A stretch of 64,000 bases of DNA from Tigriopus japonicus (lineage: Eukaryota; Arthropoda; Copepoda; Harpacticoida; Harpacticidae), in the NCBI GenBank assembly GCA_010645155.1, contig CM021323.1, positions 9,978,196 to 10,042,195 of the forward strand, read 5' to 3'. The notes beneath the pieces were generated by a model. That model saw nothing but the letters and a program-made list of their open reading frames with translations. It was not told where the DNA came from and did no database searches. This document shows positions 32,587-44,900 of the stretch, piece by piece. Numbering within the stretch: the stretch's first letter is position 1; every line of letters starts with the position of its first letter. Both the position numbers and the translations under genes were made by a program.

Positions 32587-32948
32587 CTACATAACTAAGG
32601 GTATTTCCTCCCTTACCGCGGTTTGACCGGTAGGCCTTCGATTGGCTGGAAGAGTGGAACATCCCGTTTCTGGTTGGGCACCACCATAAGGAGCGGAGAT
32701 ATGATGGGGCATGACATGACGGAGGAAAGTGGTCCCATTGGTTTCCCGCATGGAGGGCGGCGGAGGTCGACCCTGGAGACCGGACATGTGGCTGATGTCC
32801 TCATTGGTGTGGTTGCTTTGTACCATGTATGCTGCTCGACGACAAGGAGCTCCGGAAACGGTTCGATTGGCTTGATTGGCTTGCTCGGGATGATGACCGG
32901 GGTCGTATGAAGAGCAAGGACTGTCGAAATTCAAACTCGATGCTGAAT
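32587..32948 (-). CDS. receptor exon J: C-terminal exon
   Basis: Acceptor TTCATTTTTTCTAG. Phase 1 in; the stop TAG is at 32587-32589. Begins SASSLNFDSPCSSYDPGHHP, a pattern in line with Sidestep cytoplasmic ends, and finishes EEIPLVM. Confidence 0.88.
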
Positions 32949-35900
32949 CTAGAAAAAATGAATCGAGAAACTTGGAATCAGCCATAATGCATGACCAATT
33001 ATGATTGCATAAACGACTACGGAAATCAAATTTGATATAGCAAGAGGGTCGACGGAGTTTCATCGTCCCACTCCGAATTCAGTGAATGCAATGCCTAGAT
33101 CTGTTATTTATGAGGACCAAACGAAGATAAATGCTTTCCAAAGGTAGCTTAATTTCTGTTTCACTCAAGTTTTCCTAGTTCAAGTAGTCTGCATAACTTC
33201 ATCGTCATCTCCCCAATTGCTACCAACAGAGGGCAATTGATCAAAACCAGACTCAGGTTGGCAGTATATCTACGTCCTGTCTCTCCATGCACTCACACTG
33301 AAGGTGTTGAAAATCTGCCAAATTGGAGCCGGGCGAGGTCAGGCTCAAATCTTGGCCCAGATCTCCCTCTCCATAGGGAGTTGTCCTCGTGGTGGTGGTT
33401 GTGCTCGAGGCTGTTTTTGAAGTGGCCTTACTCGACAAGGCCGTGGCTTTGAACTTGCTACCTCGTTCAGAGGAAGAATCTCGCCGAGAGAGTGAAGATG
33501 TCGAGGCCAAAGATAGATCCTTCATGGCCTCGATTCCGGGCGTGGCAGCCGATTCGTGGGAGTTACCTACTCGAAGGTGAGTAATTTCTGACCCATGACG
33601 ATTGTTGGACTGAGACGACGATGACTGGGAACCCAAAGTCAAAATGGACCTGGTCGAGCATCGGACGCGCATGCCAATGAAGGTCACTCCCAAGAGCACC
33701 ACCAACGTGCTGACACAGCCCAGAACGGCGCCCAAAATGTTGACGGAAGACAAACGTCCTTTCGCAATCGGAGTTTCTGGAAGAGACAGATGTTCAGAAT
33801 TGGTATTAGTATTATCATCATTGCTGATATTATTATTATTATTGTTGTAGAGCTCGAGTCAACAGCTTCAGATTGAATCTCGTTTAAGAGCGACGTGGAC
33901 CCCCTCTTCAGATGGTTGGAAAGGACATGATGGTCAGATGAATATTGTGAATAATAATCAGAGACAGCAAACACGCTCGAGAACGCTTGAGCTCAGGAAA
34001 GATGATGCAAACATCAAACAAACTTCCGGATCCAAGGAGGGACGAATGTTGTACGCAGCAGTACAAGAGCCTTTGAGAGCACAAAGTGAGAGATGAGCAC
34101 CGACCGACAGTGACATTTGTATCTTCCCAAAGCATTGTGAAAGGGCGGGAAAAGAAGCATTATTTTTCCCGCTTAAACTCATGTCTTTACTTCCTTTTGA
34201 GTGTTTTGAGATCAAAGTGCCTAACCGATTTGCAGGCAAAACGGCAAAAAGAACGAAATGGAAAGAAATAAGGCGTTTTCTGCATATTCATTGTCAAATG
34301 CCAATGGGAACGGGCATCTTTGAAGAAATGTTAATATATGCTCCCCTTTTCGACCAACTGTCAAGACCACCACGCAACTACGAGTATCTATCAATTTAGG
34401 TTTTGATGAAAAAAATCATTTCGGACTTTTTTTTCGAACTCATTCAATTAGTTTCTATCAATATAAGCCCGGTGTGCAAATCTATTCAAAAGTTACGTAT
34501 TTCCCTTTGTTACTTAAGGTCTTTATTGAAAGACCTGTTACAAAGTCAATAATCTAAAATGAAAACGCAAGCAAGCTCGTACCAATTTGTAACTCGGCCA
34601 CTTTGGAAGGCGTGGTCTCCAAGTGAATCACGCCCAAACTCCGTCCATGTGAATTACTGGCGTAAATGCTCAGATTGACTCCACGATTGGGTCGCAAACC
34701 CCTGAAAAGCAACGGAGGAACACGTAAATAAGGTATTTCAAGAGGCTGTCAGTTTCATAAAAAAATGATAAAAAAGGCAACTTTTTCTGGCACAACGGAC
34801 TTTCGCAGTGGTTGATTAAGTTTTCATTACACCAACTTGTTTCCTGTAGTTGATCCCATGTTTCAGATATCCTTCGAAAAGTAGGTCAGCAATCATGCTG
34901 TTTTGACCCTTTTGAACCTATATTTATCTCATTAAAGGCTTGGAGTAGATCAACAAACTCAATGAAGAAAAATGGACGATCCTTGTTGTATGTAAAGGAC
35001 AGGAAAACAAAGATCTAAAGGCCTAAATTGTGTATTTTGAGGTTCTTAAAATGGTTTTTAATACAGCAAAAATTGGAAATTCTGTCACCGCGTAAATGTA
35101 TGACTCTCAGCCCCTCCTTTTACTAACTTATCGCGACGTTTTCGACGTCTCAGTCGGCTTGCCTCTTTCCAAACCACTTCTTAAATTCAACATTGTGGCG
35201 TGCTCGCTCTTGAGCAACTGCGTTGCTCACAACCCTTCCCCCCTGAGATGTATATATAGTCCATTCTATGTGAATAGAAACCAGTATCGAAGTACATCTA
35301 CTCTACTCACTCCACGTTGAGTGGCCTCGCGGCTACTCTTCGTGCTACAACATAGATTTTAAAAAGTCCCTGCAAAATTTTACAACAAGATGTAAGATCC
35401 CTGAAATATCTGATTCATTGATTTAATAATCGCAAAAAGGATCAGACAACCAAGACGAAAGCTTCTTCGGTCCGTACTTTACACTACGCCGATCTAAACG
35501 TACAACCCAAGTCGAAAGCCAAATCAAGATTTGGAACCATCATGTTGAATATATTGAGTGCTTTCTTAGACGTGCACGTGACCTCTATTTCATTTTTTGT
35601 GATGGAATTCCGTTCTGTTCTCTCCTTACTTCAAAGTCTGCTGAACGTCACATCCGACTGACTGGTGGTGTTAGAGAATTCATAATCGGATGCAATGAGG
35701 ACCCAATTAAGGAAAGCTCGCCTAGTACTACTTCGACGACGGAGACGACCTTTCCCCACCAAAGATTTGATCCCAATTCCAACCCTCGTTGTCTTCCTCC
35801 AAGAAGCACTGGAATCATGGAGTGGGAGGCTAGTAATGAGAATAATGATTTCCAGGAGGAACAATTCAATTACGTTCTTCTGCAAATGAGACCTTGAATA

Positions 35901-38900
35901 TGTTGATAAGAATAATTATTTCAATTTTCAGCTCAATCGAACGTCGGAGTCAAAAGTTATGCTCACTCAAAGCTCAGTGGAAATCCTACCGAGAATGAAT
36001 GAACTAGCCCTTTTGTGGTAATCGTTTTACCACAAAAGGGCGAGTTCATTCATTCTATGCTCTCTTCAATTCATAAGTTTGAGAAGGCATAACTTTTCAC
36101 TCCGGCATTTGATTGAGCTGAAATATGAAATACGTGTGCTTCTCAATGCAAGCCAGGTTTCATTTCCAGAAGAACGCAAATGGTTTGTTTCTGCTAGAAA
36201 TCATAATTCTCATTGCTAGCCTCCCACTCCATGATTTCCGTGCTTCTTGCTTCCTCCTAGACTCCATGAATTCGAAGAATCGGGACGATTTCAAATTTGG
36301 ATTAGTGAACCGGTAGACCACACAACACACGATAGAGATGAGCCTTGCGGAAGAAAACCAGGAAACCCCATTGGAACAACAACAGGATCAACAAGAAGAA
36401 GATGAAGGAGAGGGAACACGACATCGACGACGACGTCTGCCTTTGATCTGATCTGAATTGAATAAATCTTACACAAGGGTGAGCAACAAGCCAACAAAGA
36501 ATGCCAAAGAATGGATTGGGGATTATTGCCTTGTTGTCGCGGTCGGTGGATTGGTTGGTTGAGGACGTGAAGGAGTGAATCGATGGATCGATGGATGAAT
36601 TGAGGGATGGAGGTGGAAGAAGACGAAGAAGAAGATGAGAGGAGAGGAGGAAGACGAAGGGCTTCTTCGTCTCTGCTTTTGAAATGGAATAAGATGAAAG
36701 ATGTCAATAATCACCATCGACAGCCAAGCAAAGTGCAATCCTTCCCACGAGAAATGCCCGAGAAATGCCCGCTCACTACATACGTGTGGTCTAGTGGCCT
36801 TGATTTCGTTTGCTCAAGTACCTAAACATAATTGGGACGCAGGTTTTATGCCCCATTTGCTTTTTACCTTGTTTGACAAAAGGTTTGTTGCAGAGCAGAT
36901 TATCTGCTGGTTTCAAGGAGTAAGGTCAGCTGACGATTTTGCTCATCAACCATCAGCTGACAAAACACAATAAAACTTTTGGGGTTTTTGCTCCACGGCG
37001 GAAAAAAATGGGCCCTACTTATAACTAACATACGGCTAGAAACCCATTCAAAACAAGCATGCCGAATGTTACTTCTGGTTTCAACCATAGTAAACCACCT
37101 CAAGATGTAGTTCTCAAACATCTTTACTTACTTGACTTTGAAACTGGGCTGATCAGCGGTTTGATTTTGCAAAAGTGTGCCCGTGGTTCTGTCTCTGACC
37201 TCGAGATGGAACGATTGTCTTAATCCACCGGCGAATCCAGGCAAACACGACACGGTCAAATCTCGAGTGGTGTGATTGTGGACATCACATTCATGAGGGG
37301 CCTCAGGTGGACCTAAAAGGCAAAATAATTCAAACTAAAACCAATCTTGATGATCTTGAGGGGTTGTCAACTAGGAAACATTACTTGGAACCTTAACATA
37401 TGCTAGAAAATGGCCGACTCATTGGTTTGAGGTTCATTGATTCAGCTCTCTATAATTATTGGTGGCTAGCTAATAAACTAAGATATCTTGTAACCTTATC
37501 GGAGGCCATATTACCGACCAAATCTAATTGTTGATGTCAAAACGTTTATTTTAACATCAAAAATGTTGTTGACCCAAGGATTTCCGAGCCTCATGCAGCA
37601 GTAAATTATCCGGATTGGCTGATGGTTACTTACGTATCTCATTTGAAAATTTGTATGCACAATAAATAATGCATTTGGCTTTACATTTTTGTATGCTATG
37701 TTTCTGAGTGGCTATTTACAATGTACAATAAACATTGCGGGCTCAAAAAAAATCAAGGACTGAAGCAATCGATAGATCGATTTAGACTCACTCACACCGG
37801 GCTTTCGTTTTCGTTTTGTCATCACTCCCATTTAGACAACCAATCAATGAGTCTTTCATTCATTTTTTGATTCAAGACTCCAAATAATGTGTGTTTGTTT
37901 CCTTTGCATTTAAATCAGACTAAAGCTAGTATCCTATTAAAATGCTAATATTTTCGATCGAATTACTACCTTGCAGACGAGATCGTGAGGCTCAGGGTAT
38001 TTTTCCACTCTTGTACTTCGGAATTGATATTCTCCAACTATTGTGTATGTTGGTGAAGTAGGGTGCTTTCAAAATGGTTCCATGCTCGAGGCAATTTTCG
38101 CGTTTGCTTCCGTGTCAATCCGTGGAAAACATTGGGTTTCAAAAGGAACTAACTCAGCGGAGATTCTTCGGCACCCACAAATGAAAGACGAGTGCGTGGG
38201 ACCGCAAGGAAATAACTAAGCCTTTCGCTAATGGAAATGAATTGGAAGAAGACAGCCAGAAGAGGGACCGGAGTGGAATTGAGTCCCTCGAGAGCGACAA
38301 AAGTCATTTCGAAACTCATTTAGACTTTGTCATCGGATTTTGACCCCATTTCAATTGAATCACCCCATCTCAATTTGGTGCGACTGGGCCCTTGGCCCCC
38401 CACGCATTTAATGAGATCAGATGATTCATAAAAATGGAGATTGCCACAGGGGCGAAAACCCTTGCCAAGGGACTAGTTTATCACACTACAAAGTCTGTTC
38501 ATGTGAACACGAGGACAAAGCGAGGAGAAGTGCAGCAAAAAGTAAGTTCCACATTGTCAGTGCCAGACTAATAACATGAACTTGGCTAATTTGAGGCAAA
38601 ACACATTTTACCCTGGTTAGTAATTTTTGAATGCCATCGAGCAACCTCTTTTGAGGTAGCCTTTGTCTGACTGAGTATTTTTCTCAGTCTTTTTGACCTT
38701 TCCTGGGAATTCGGAGTTTCCGCCTCCTTCTTCAAGCGGAATGACACTGTTTCCAGAGTATTCATTCAGAACTGGTTCTTGCCTATTTCCTGCCATTGTT
38801 AGAAAAAAACCCGCTCTAAACTAAACCAAACTAAACTATCGCAAAAGAACTATTGCGAGAATGGCAGAGTCAGAGAGACCACGCAACCTCCAACTTTTTT

Positions 38901-41900
38901 ACTAGTGTGCATGGGCAAATTGAGTTTGGATGTTAAGCTGTTGAACCAGGAGTAAAATTGGTCCAAACGGAGCGTGATTAAGGTAGTCAAGTCATGCGTC
39001 TTTTTTTCTTTTAATTAATAGACCAATTTCGAACATAAAGCTGCAACAACATTTTACAAAAGGTAGTCACTACATGTTTTTTATTACCACAGTAAAATTA
39101 GAGGGCAAAGTTTGGAAATTCATTTTGGACTCGGGGGGGAAAACCATAGGTTTGAAGCAGATTGAAGATTGGAGTGCATGTGACTTGACCAAGAACGTAA
39201 ATATCATTTTTTCTTAAGTGGCTTCTAATGAAGGCAACCTACGAGCAAATCATAAAAGAAATCGCAATTGATACAAGGAGAGAAGAAATAAGCCTCATTT
39301 TTGAGCATTCTAAGAAAATAAAAAGTGGATTTCAACGAACACCAAAAAAAGCACAGCAGTGGGAGGACAAAATTAGTTTCATGCGAGCATAACAACTTGT
39401 ACTTTTAAGAAGACTTTTTTTGAGAAGCAATGAGGGAAATCCCTTCTTCTTACAAATTCGCACGTTGGCACAATAAATCAAGAATTGGTTCTATCTTTCA
39501 CTTGAAAAGATTATAGGTTTACAGTCATTTGAAATGTCAACTGAGGTAGATTCAATTGACAATTAGGAAAGTTGAACTACTGTACCGGTATATTCGGACT
39601 TCTTGATACTAGTGATGGACCGAAAGGGCTCATAACCGAAACCGAAAGTTTCGGCCGAAAGAGGGCTTAACCGAAACCGAAACCGAAAGCAGCTGATTAC
39701 AAAATTGTTCAAATGCAAAATCTGCCTTAAAAATTAGAATGCTCATGTGTTCGAAGTTGGGTAGTCGCAAATTTTGAAAAATCGGAAAACTTAATTTCAT
39801 AGGTTTTTGGACCAATTTCTTTTTTATTTTGTTGTCAAACTCCATTTTACATAGTGCTTGTCTACTTTCGGTTTCGGTAGGCATAACCGAAACCGAAAAC
39901 CGAAACCGAAATTTAGGGCGTAATTTCGGCTGAAAGCGCTTTCGGTCCATCACTACTTGATACGCAGCAGCGTGCCCAAAAAGAAACCGACAGATTTTGG
40001 GGAGGCGCTTTCTCTTGTGAATATCCATTAGATAATATTTCAATTTTAGCAAAAAAATTCAAAATCATTCTTTCATGTTTTAACAATAGTTCCACACATT
40101 TTGGCATTTTTCCACTTTTCAAGGGTTCTTTCCGCCTCTACATTACACGTTTCCCCATTCAGCCCGTTTTGCCGAGGTACTTTTGGGGTTCTGTGATGAC
40201 ACTTTCAAAACCCATTAACTGTACAAAAAGAAACAGCTGGAAATTTTCTGTGAGCATGTCAATTTTCCAATCGTACCATCTTTTCAACGTAAAACATGCC
40301 CAGTTTTCAGCTGCTCTTTCTCGTCGCGATACCTCTTTTTTGCGGCGAAAGAAGTATGGAACATTAGTTGACAAAATAAAAGCCTTGGTCTCTTTCCCCA
40401 AAAGGTTTAACAGAACTCTCACGAAATACGTCTGTTACTTATCTTCCACATGGTGGACCAAAAAGCAAAAAAATCGGATTCCTTCGACGAAAGGCCAGAC
40501 GAAGACGAAAATAGTTGTCCATCTTGCCACAAAGAAACTGATGTGCAAACACACGCACGCATCAATGAGCAAAGCAGGTAAGGTAAAAAGCGCATAATGT
40601 AAATTGCCATCCTCTTCCTTCGTTCAGAAGGATACATTTCATTCAATTGAAGTCCTTTGAAATTCAGGTTGGATCAGCGCAATTGGTTATGCCAGTCCTG
40701 CTTCAATGAATAGGAAAATGATTACCCATTGGATTTTCCTCATGTCTCTTCAACGTGTGTTCCGAAGGGATTGCAATGAGATTGAAGGTAATCTCGTTTC
40801 AAACCAACAAAATTGCCTTTCATGGTATTTTCATGAACAGTTATACGATTTCATGGATGTGACGATAGAGAAAGATGTTACTCGTTTCTGATATTTCTTG
40901 AATTTGATAAAATGGAAGGACTAATGCCCCGTGCAAATGTGTATTCAAGTTTGCTTTGGAGGACCTGAATCCGTCTTCCGTCAACGTCGTATTTCCGACT
41001 TTACCATGAGTTTGATTTTGACACCAAACTTTGAAAGTAGGCTGGCTTATCAAGTGCCAAAATGAAAACAAAAGTGAGAAGAAGACACTCTCATTTGGAG
41101 TCGAATCTTGACAAGGTTTCCGGAGGGGAATAAACTTGAGACAATTCGAAAACTCCCAGAAGGCACTAACGTTCCATTGTCCTCTGGGAAAGAGGACCCT
41201 GTCCCAAGTTCATTTTCAAGGTGAGGCCGGTCTTTGGCTCAAATTAGGACGCAAAGTCTGGATAATAGGCTCTCACAGAGTCCTAAACTTGAACGAATTG
41301 GATGGCCTTGTTTATTGGTGTTATGTTTAAATATCGGGTCAAACCGCAAGACCACAAATATGGAATCAAAATTTTCATGTCGCATGTGGAATCAAATGCT
41401 GTCACTTCCACCTCAGTCCGCAAAAATAATGTTGCCTTGAGGCGAACCCTCGGCCTTTTTGTCGAGACCTTGTGGCCTTTGGTGGACTCGCAAAGGTCGA
41501 TTTTTCAGTCAACCTTGGTTATAGCACTGTTGAAGTGGAACAAGAGTTGGGGTAGTGATTAGGACTATGAAAAACACTTGTGATTTGTCACGAGTTCTTG
41601 CAACAACAGACACCCACGGAAGGACCTTTAAGCACGAAAGACAAATACAGAATTGCTCGTCAAGATACAAAAGTTGAGTAGTATGGAACTCCAGTTCAGT
41701 CTGTGGTACGAAAGCGAGTCTCGGGTGCATTCGAGTGCAATTCTATGGGAGCAAATTGCCCTCTGAGCTTCGTTTGTTCCGGTCTTGATACCATCGGTTC
41801 ATTTCATGGGTCACTGAGACAAGCTTAATGGGCTTATTTCTACCTGGAACCAAGCCAATCGACTCGGTGGCAGTACACAGCAAGATCTATTGACCTCGTT

Positions 41901-44900
41901 CCCACTTTCACAGCCTTCTTTCAAGGTACTGAACTGAATTTCACCTTGACTTGGAAAGTTGTCCAACACTCTTCGGCAATTCTGCTCAAAAACAACTATG
42001 TTGACAGTAAGCAAACTTTGGTCAAAAAGAAATGTTTTATGTTCGTAGTTTCGTGTTCTATTTCAGATTCACCAAGCATTCCGCGTACAAGAAAATACTC
42101 TTGTATCTACATAAGGGACCATGTGGAAAAAAACATACGTCGGAGGAAAGGTTCGGGACAGAAAGTGGATCAGATCGAGCAAACCCTGGTTCAAAGGTAG
42201 TCACGAAATGAGTCCACGTAGTTCTGACGCTCAGAAGTGCTTCCGAGCAATACAAAAAAGTCTCTGTGAGTTGACATTACACGAAAAGCCTCATTGGATT
42301 GAAGAAAAAATATCGGTTTCATTTACGACAATACTTCAACAATCACGTTTAAAATACATAGAGGACCCCTACGCCAATTCAAGTCCCTGCCTTTAAAGAG
42401 TAAAATACAGGCTCTCCTTCACATGTAATAGCCCGACCAATGCAAACTGTCTGTGACGTCTTCCAACGTGCGGTAAGCAAAAGTTCATATTTAAAGGAAA
42501 CCTTTTCTTGTCAGAAGCACATCTAGGCTATTTAGACATTTTTGCAGCAGGCCTGAGGATTTTCATAAATAAGACATCACTATCAAATGAGCTAAAGTTT
42601 TGACCTGTTATGTCAAAAGTGAATTTCAATCAGTGTGGAGTTCAAACAAGCACGTATCTCACGTTTCACGATTGGGTGACTGACATCAATCAACAAAGAA
42701 GAAGTACTCTGGTTTGTCAATGAGCTGTCGTCAGAATCAGCTAAATGTTAATGCCCTGCCTTGACCAATCACCAGCTTGAACCATTGGCACCATGGGTTA
42801 GCTTACGACGGTCAGACTCTTTCTCAGGGTTCCTAACCTAAACTATTCAAAATTTGTACTCTAGGAACCAGCTTACTGGTGCCACTTTCAACAGGCCTCT
42901 AATGCTGAACCACCCATACTGCCTGCTACGAACTTTATGGGCGGTCGCCTTATATTCTCTTTTGCCTCTCTATCCACCTTTATGAAGTCATGGATCACAC
43001 TTACTTTACGACTCTGAGTTAATGGGAACTCTGTTTGTGTCTCTCACCTGCGGCAATGAGTCTGAAAATGCACGGTTTTTCGGATTCACCCAATGCATTG
43101 GAGGCGTAGCAATGGACCTCTCCCAGATCCTTATCGGAGTGAGCCATGTATTTCAGCTTGGAATGGGTCCCATTGTGATGGAATTTGGACATACCCAACG
43201 TGGATTCCAGACTGTTGGAGGCTGACCCCAGATACCCACGTGACTCGAGATTGGTGATGACCTGAGTTCCATGGGGAGGCATGGAAGTGCTCGCAGACTC
43301 GGTTTGATCCTGAGTTGTCGATGTCGAGGTGAGAACGGGTGAAGTCTGGTTGAAGGTCCATCTGAACGTGTGGGCTCTTGGGAGAGCGTCAATGCGACAC
43401 AGTACCTAAAAGAAACAAAAGACTGGCCAATTTCAGGGCTTCAAGAGTAGTGCAGAGCCATTGTGAATCTGTTTCTGGACTGGGTGCTGAATTATTAAGC
43501 GTCTCAGTGGCGCATTTGAGGGCGTAAGTGCATGAATGCACCATTGCACTTGCGTCGCAAAAAATGCGCCGACTCAAATCCCTTGGAAAATGCATGTGAA
43601 GATTTGAGTTCGAGGAGGACCCCAGGTTTTGTGCCCTTGTTCTTTTAGTAGTTGATTGTAGTTGATATTTGACTTTTACTTCTTGGGTTTTCTCTTCCTC
43701 TTCTCCTTGGGTGTGCTCAAGTGAATGGAATCGGAGGTCCCTTGGGATGCGGACGAGGACCGATCCTCATCTATCCATTTCACCTCGGAGTCAACGAGAA
43801 ATGCCCCACGTCCCCAATCCACTTTCAGGTTTTAAAAGTCTTTTCCCTTCGATAGCAGCAACAAAAACAACATCAACTGCCCAAATGCGGAAAGTCAGGG
43901 GAAAAAATATAAGAATGACTTGGCGAAAGGTACCAAGAGATTTGAGTGCACTTCAATCCATCCTTATTGAGTTATTGGCCCCCCTTCAAGTCAGTTAAGT
44001 TCATTCATGTCGCAACCAGAAAAAAAGGCATTGAACCAATGGTAAATACCCCAAGTAATTTTCTTAATTTTGGGATCATTCTTATAGGTGTCCAAATATG
44101 TTCAGTTTACTTAATACGCCATTGTGCTACTAACGTAAATTTCAATGTTGTTATTTCATGCGCAATATAACTTTCTGTAACTTGGCGTGGTAACTTCAAC
44201 ACTGACAACTTGAAAGGAAAACGTGGCATGGTCAAAAAATGTGTTTGACTCTCTTAACAACAAATATCTTATTAAGCACTACTCTTACACCGCCATAAGT
44301 TCATCACCGTAGAGAAAATATCACAAATAATGATGGGGCCTTGTGACATAATTAATCGAGGACAAATTGGTGGCTGCAATCCAGGTCAAGAGTTTTTCGG
44401 ACATACTGCCATTCTCTCAATCCATGACTATCTGTTCTTGGACCATCAATCAACCCTCAAAATAAGGTACATATGTAGCCCTTCCATCGATTGTTATTGA
44501 TTGAAATAGCCCTCACTCACCTCGGCTTCTCGCTTTGGAATGACTCCCATCGTAATTGGTTGCGACTCGGAACATTCGGGTTTAACTGCAATTAGAAGCC
44601 CCGGCATTAATACATACTGCACAACAACATTAGAAAAACGATGAAAGGGCGCATAATGAATGCTTAGAGATCCGGTACGTCACGCTCAAATACATATATA
44701 TGTAGTTGTCCCAGAGTTGAGTGGGGATTGGATGTAGTATTAGTACGGCGGTTGGTTAATAATAATGCCAACTGAAGATAAAGATCGTCTCCTGGCAAGC
44801 CCATTTATCACCTAAGTGCCCTCTTGAGACAACGGGAGCTAAATCCTAGGGAAGCACCCATGATACGTACTAGTCACACACACAGTGCACAAGCCAAACG

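Noticed and set aside
39630..40052. 140-codon - strand frame rich in FRFSVSV-type repeats
   Set aside because: Arises from the ACCGAA hexamers of the hAT-like MITE and its flank.
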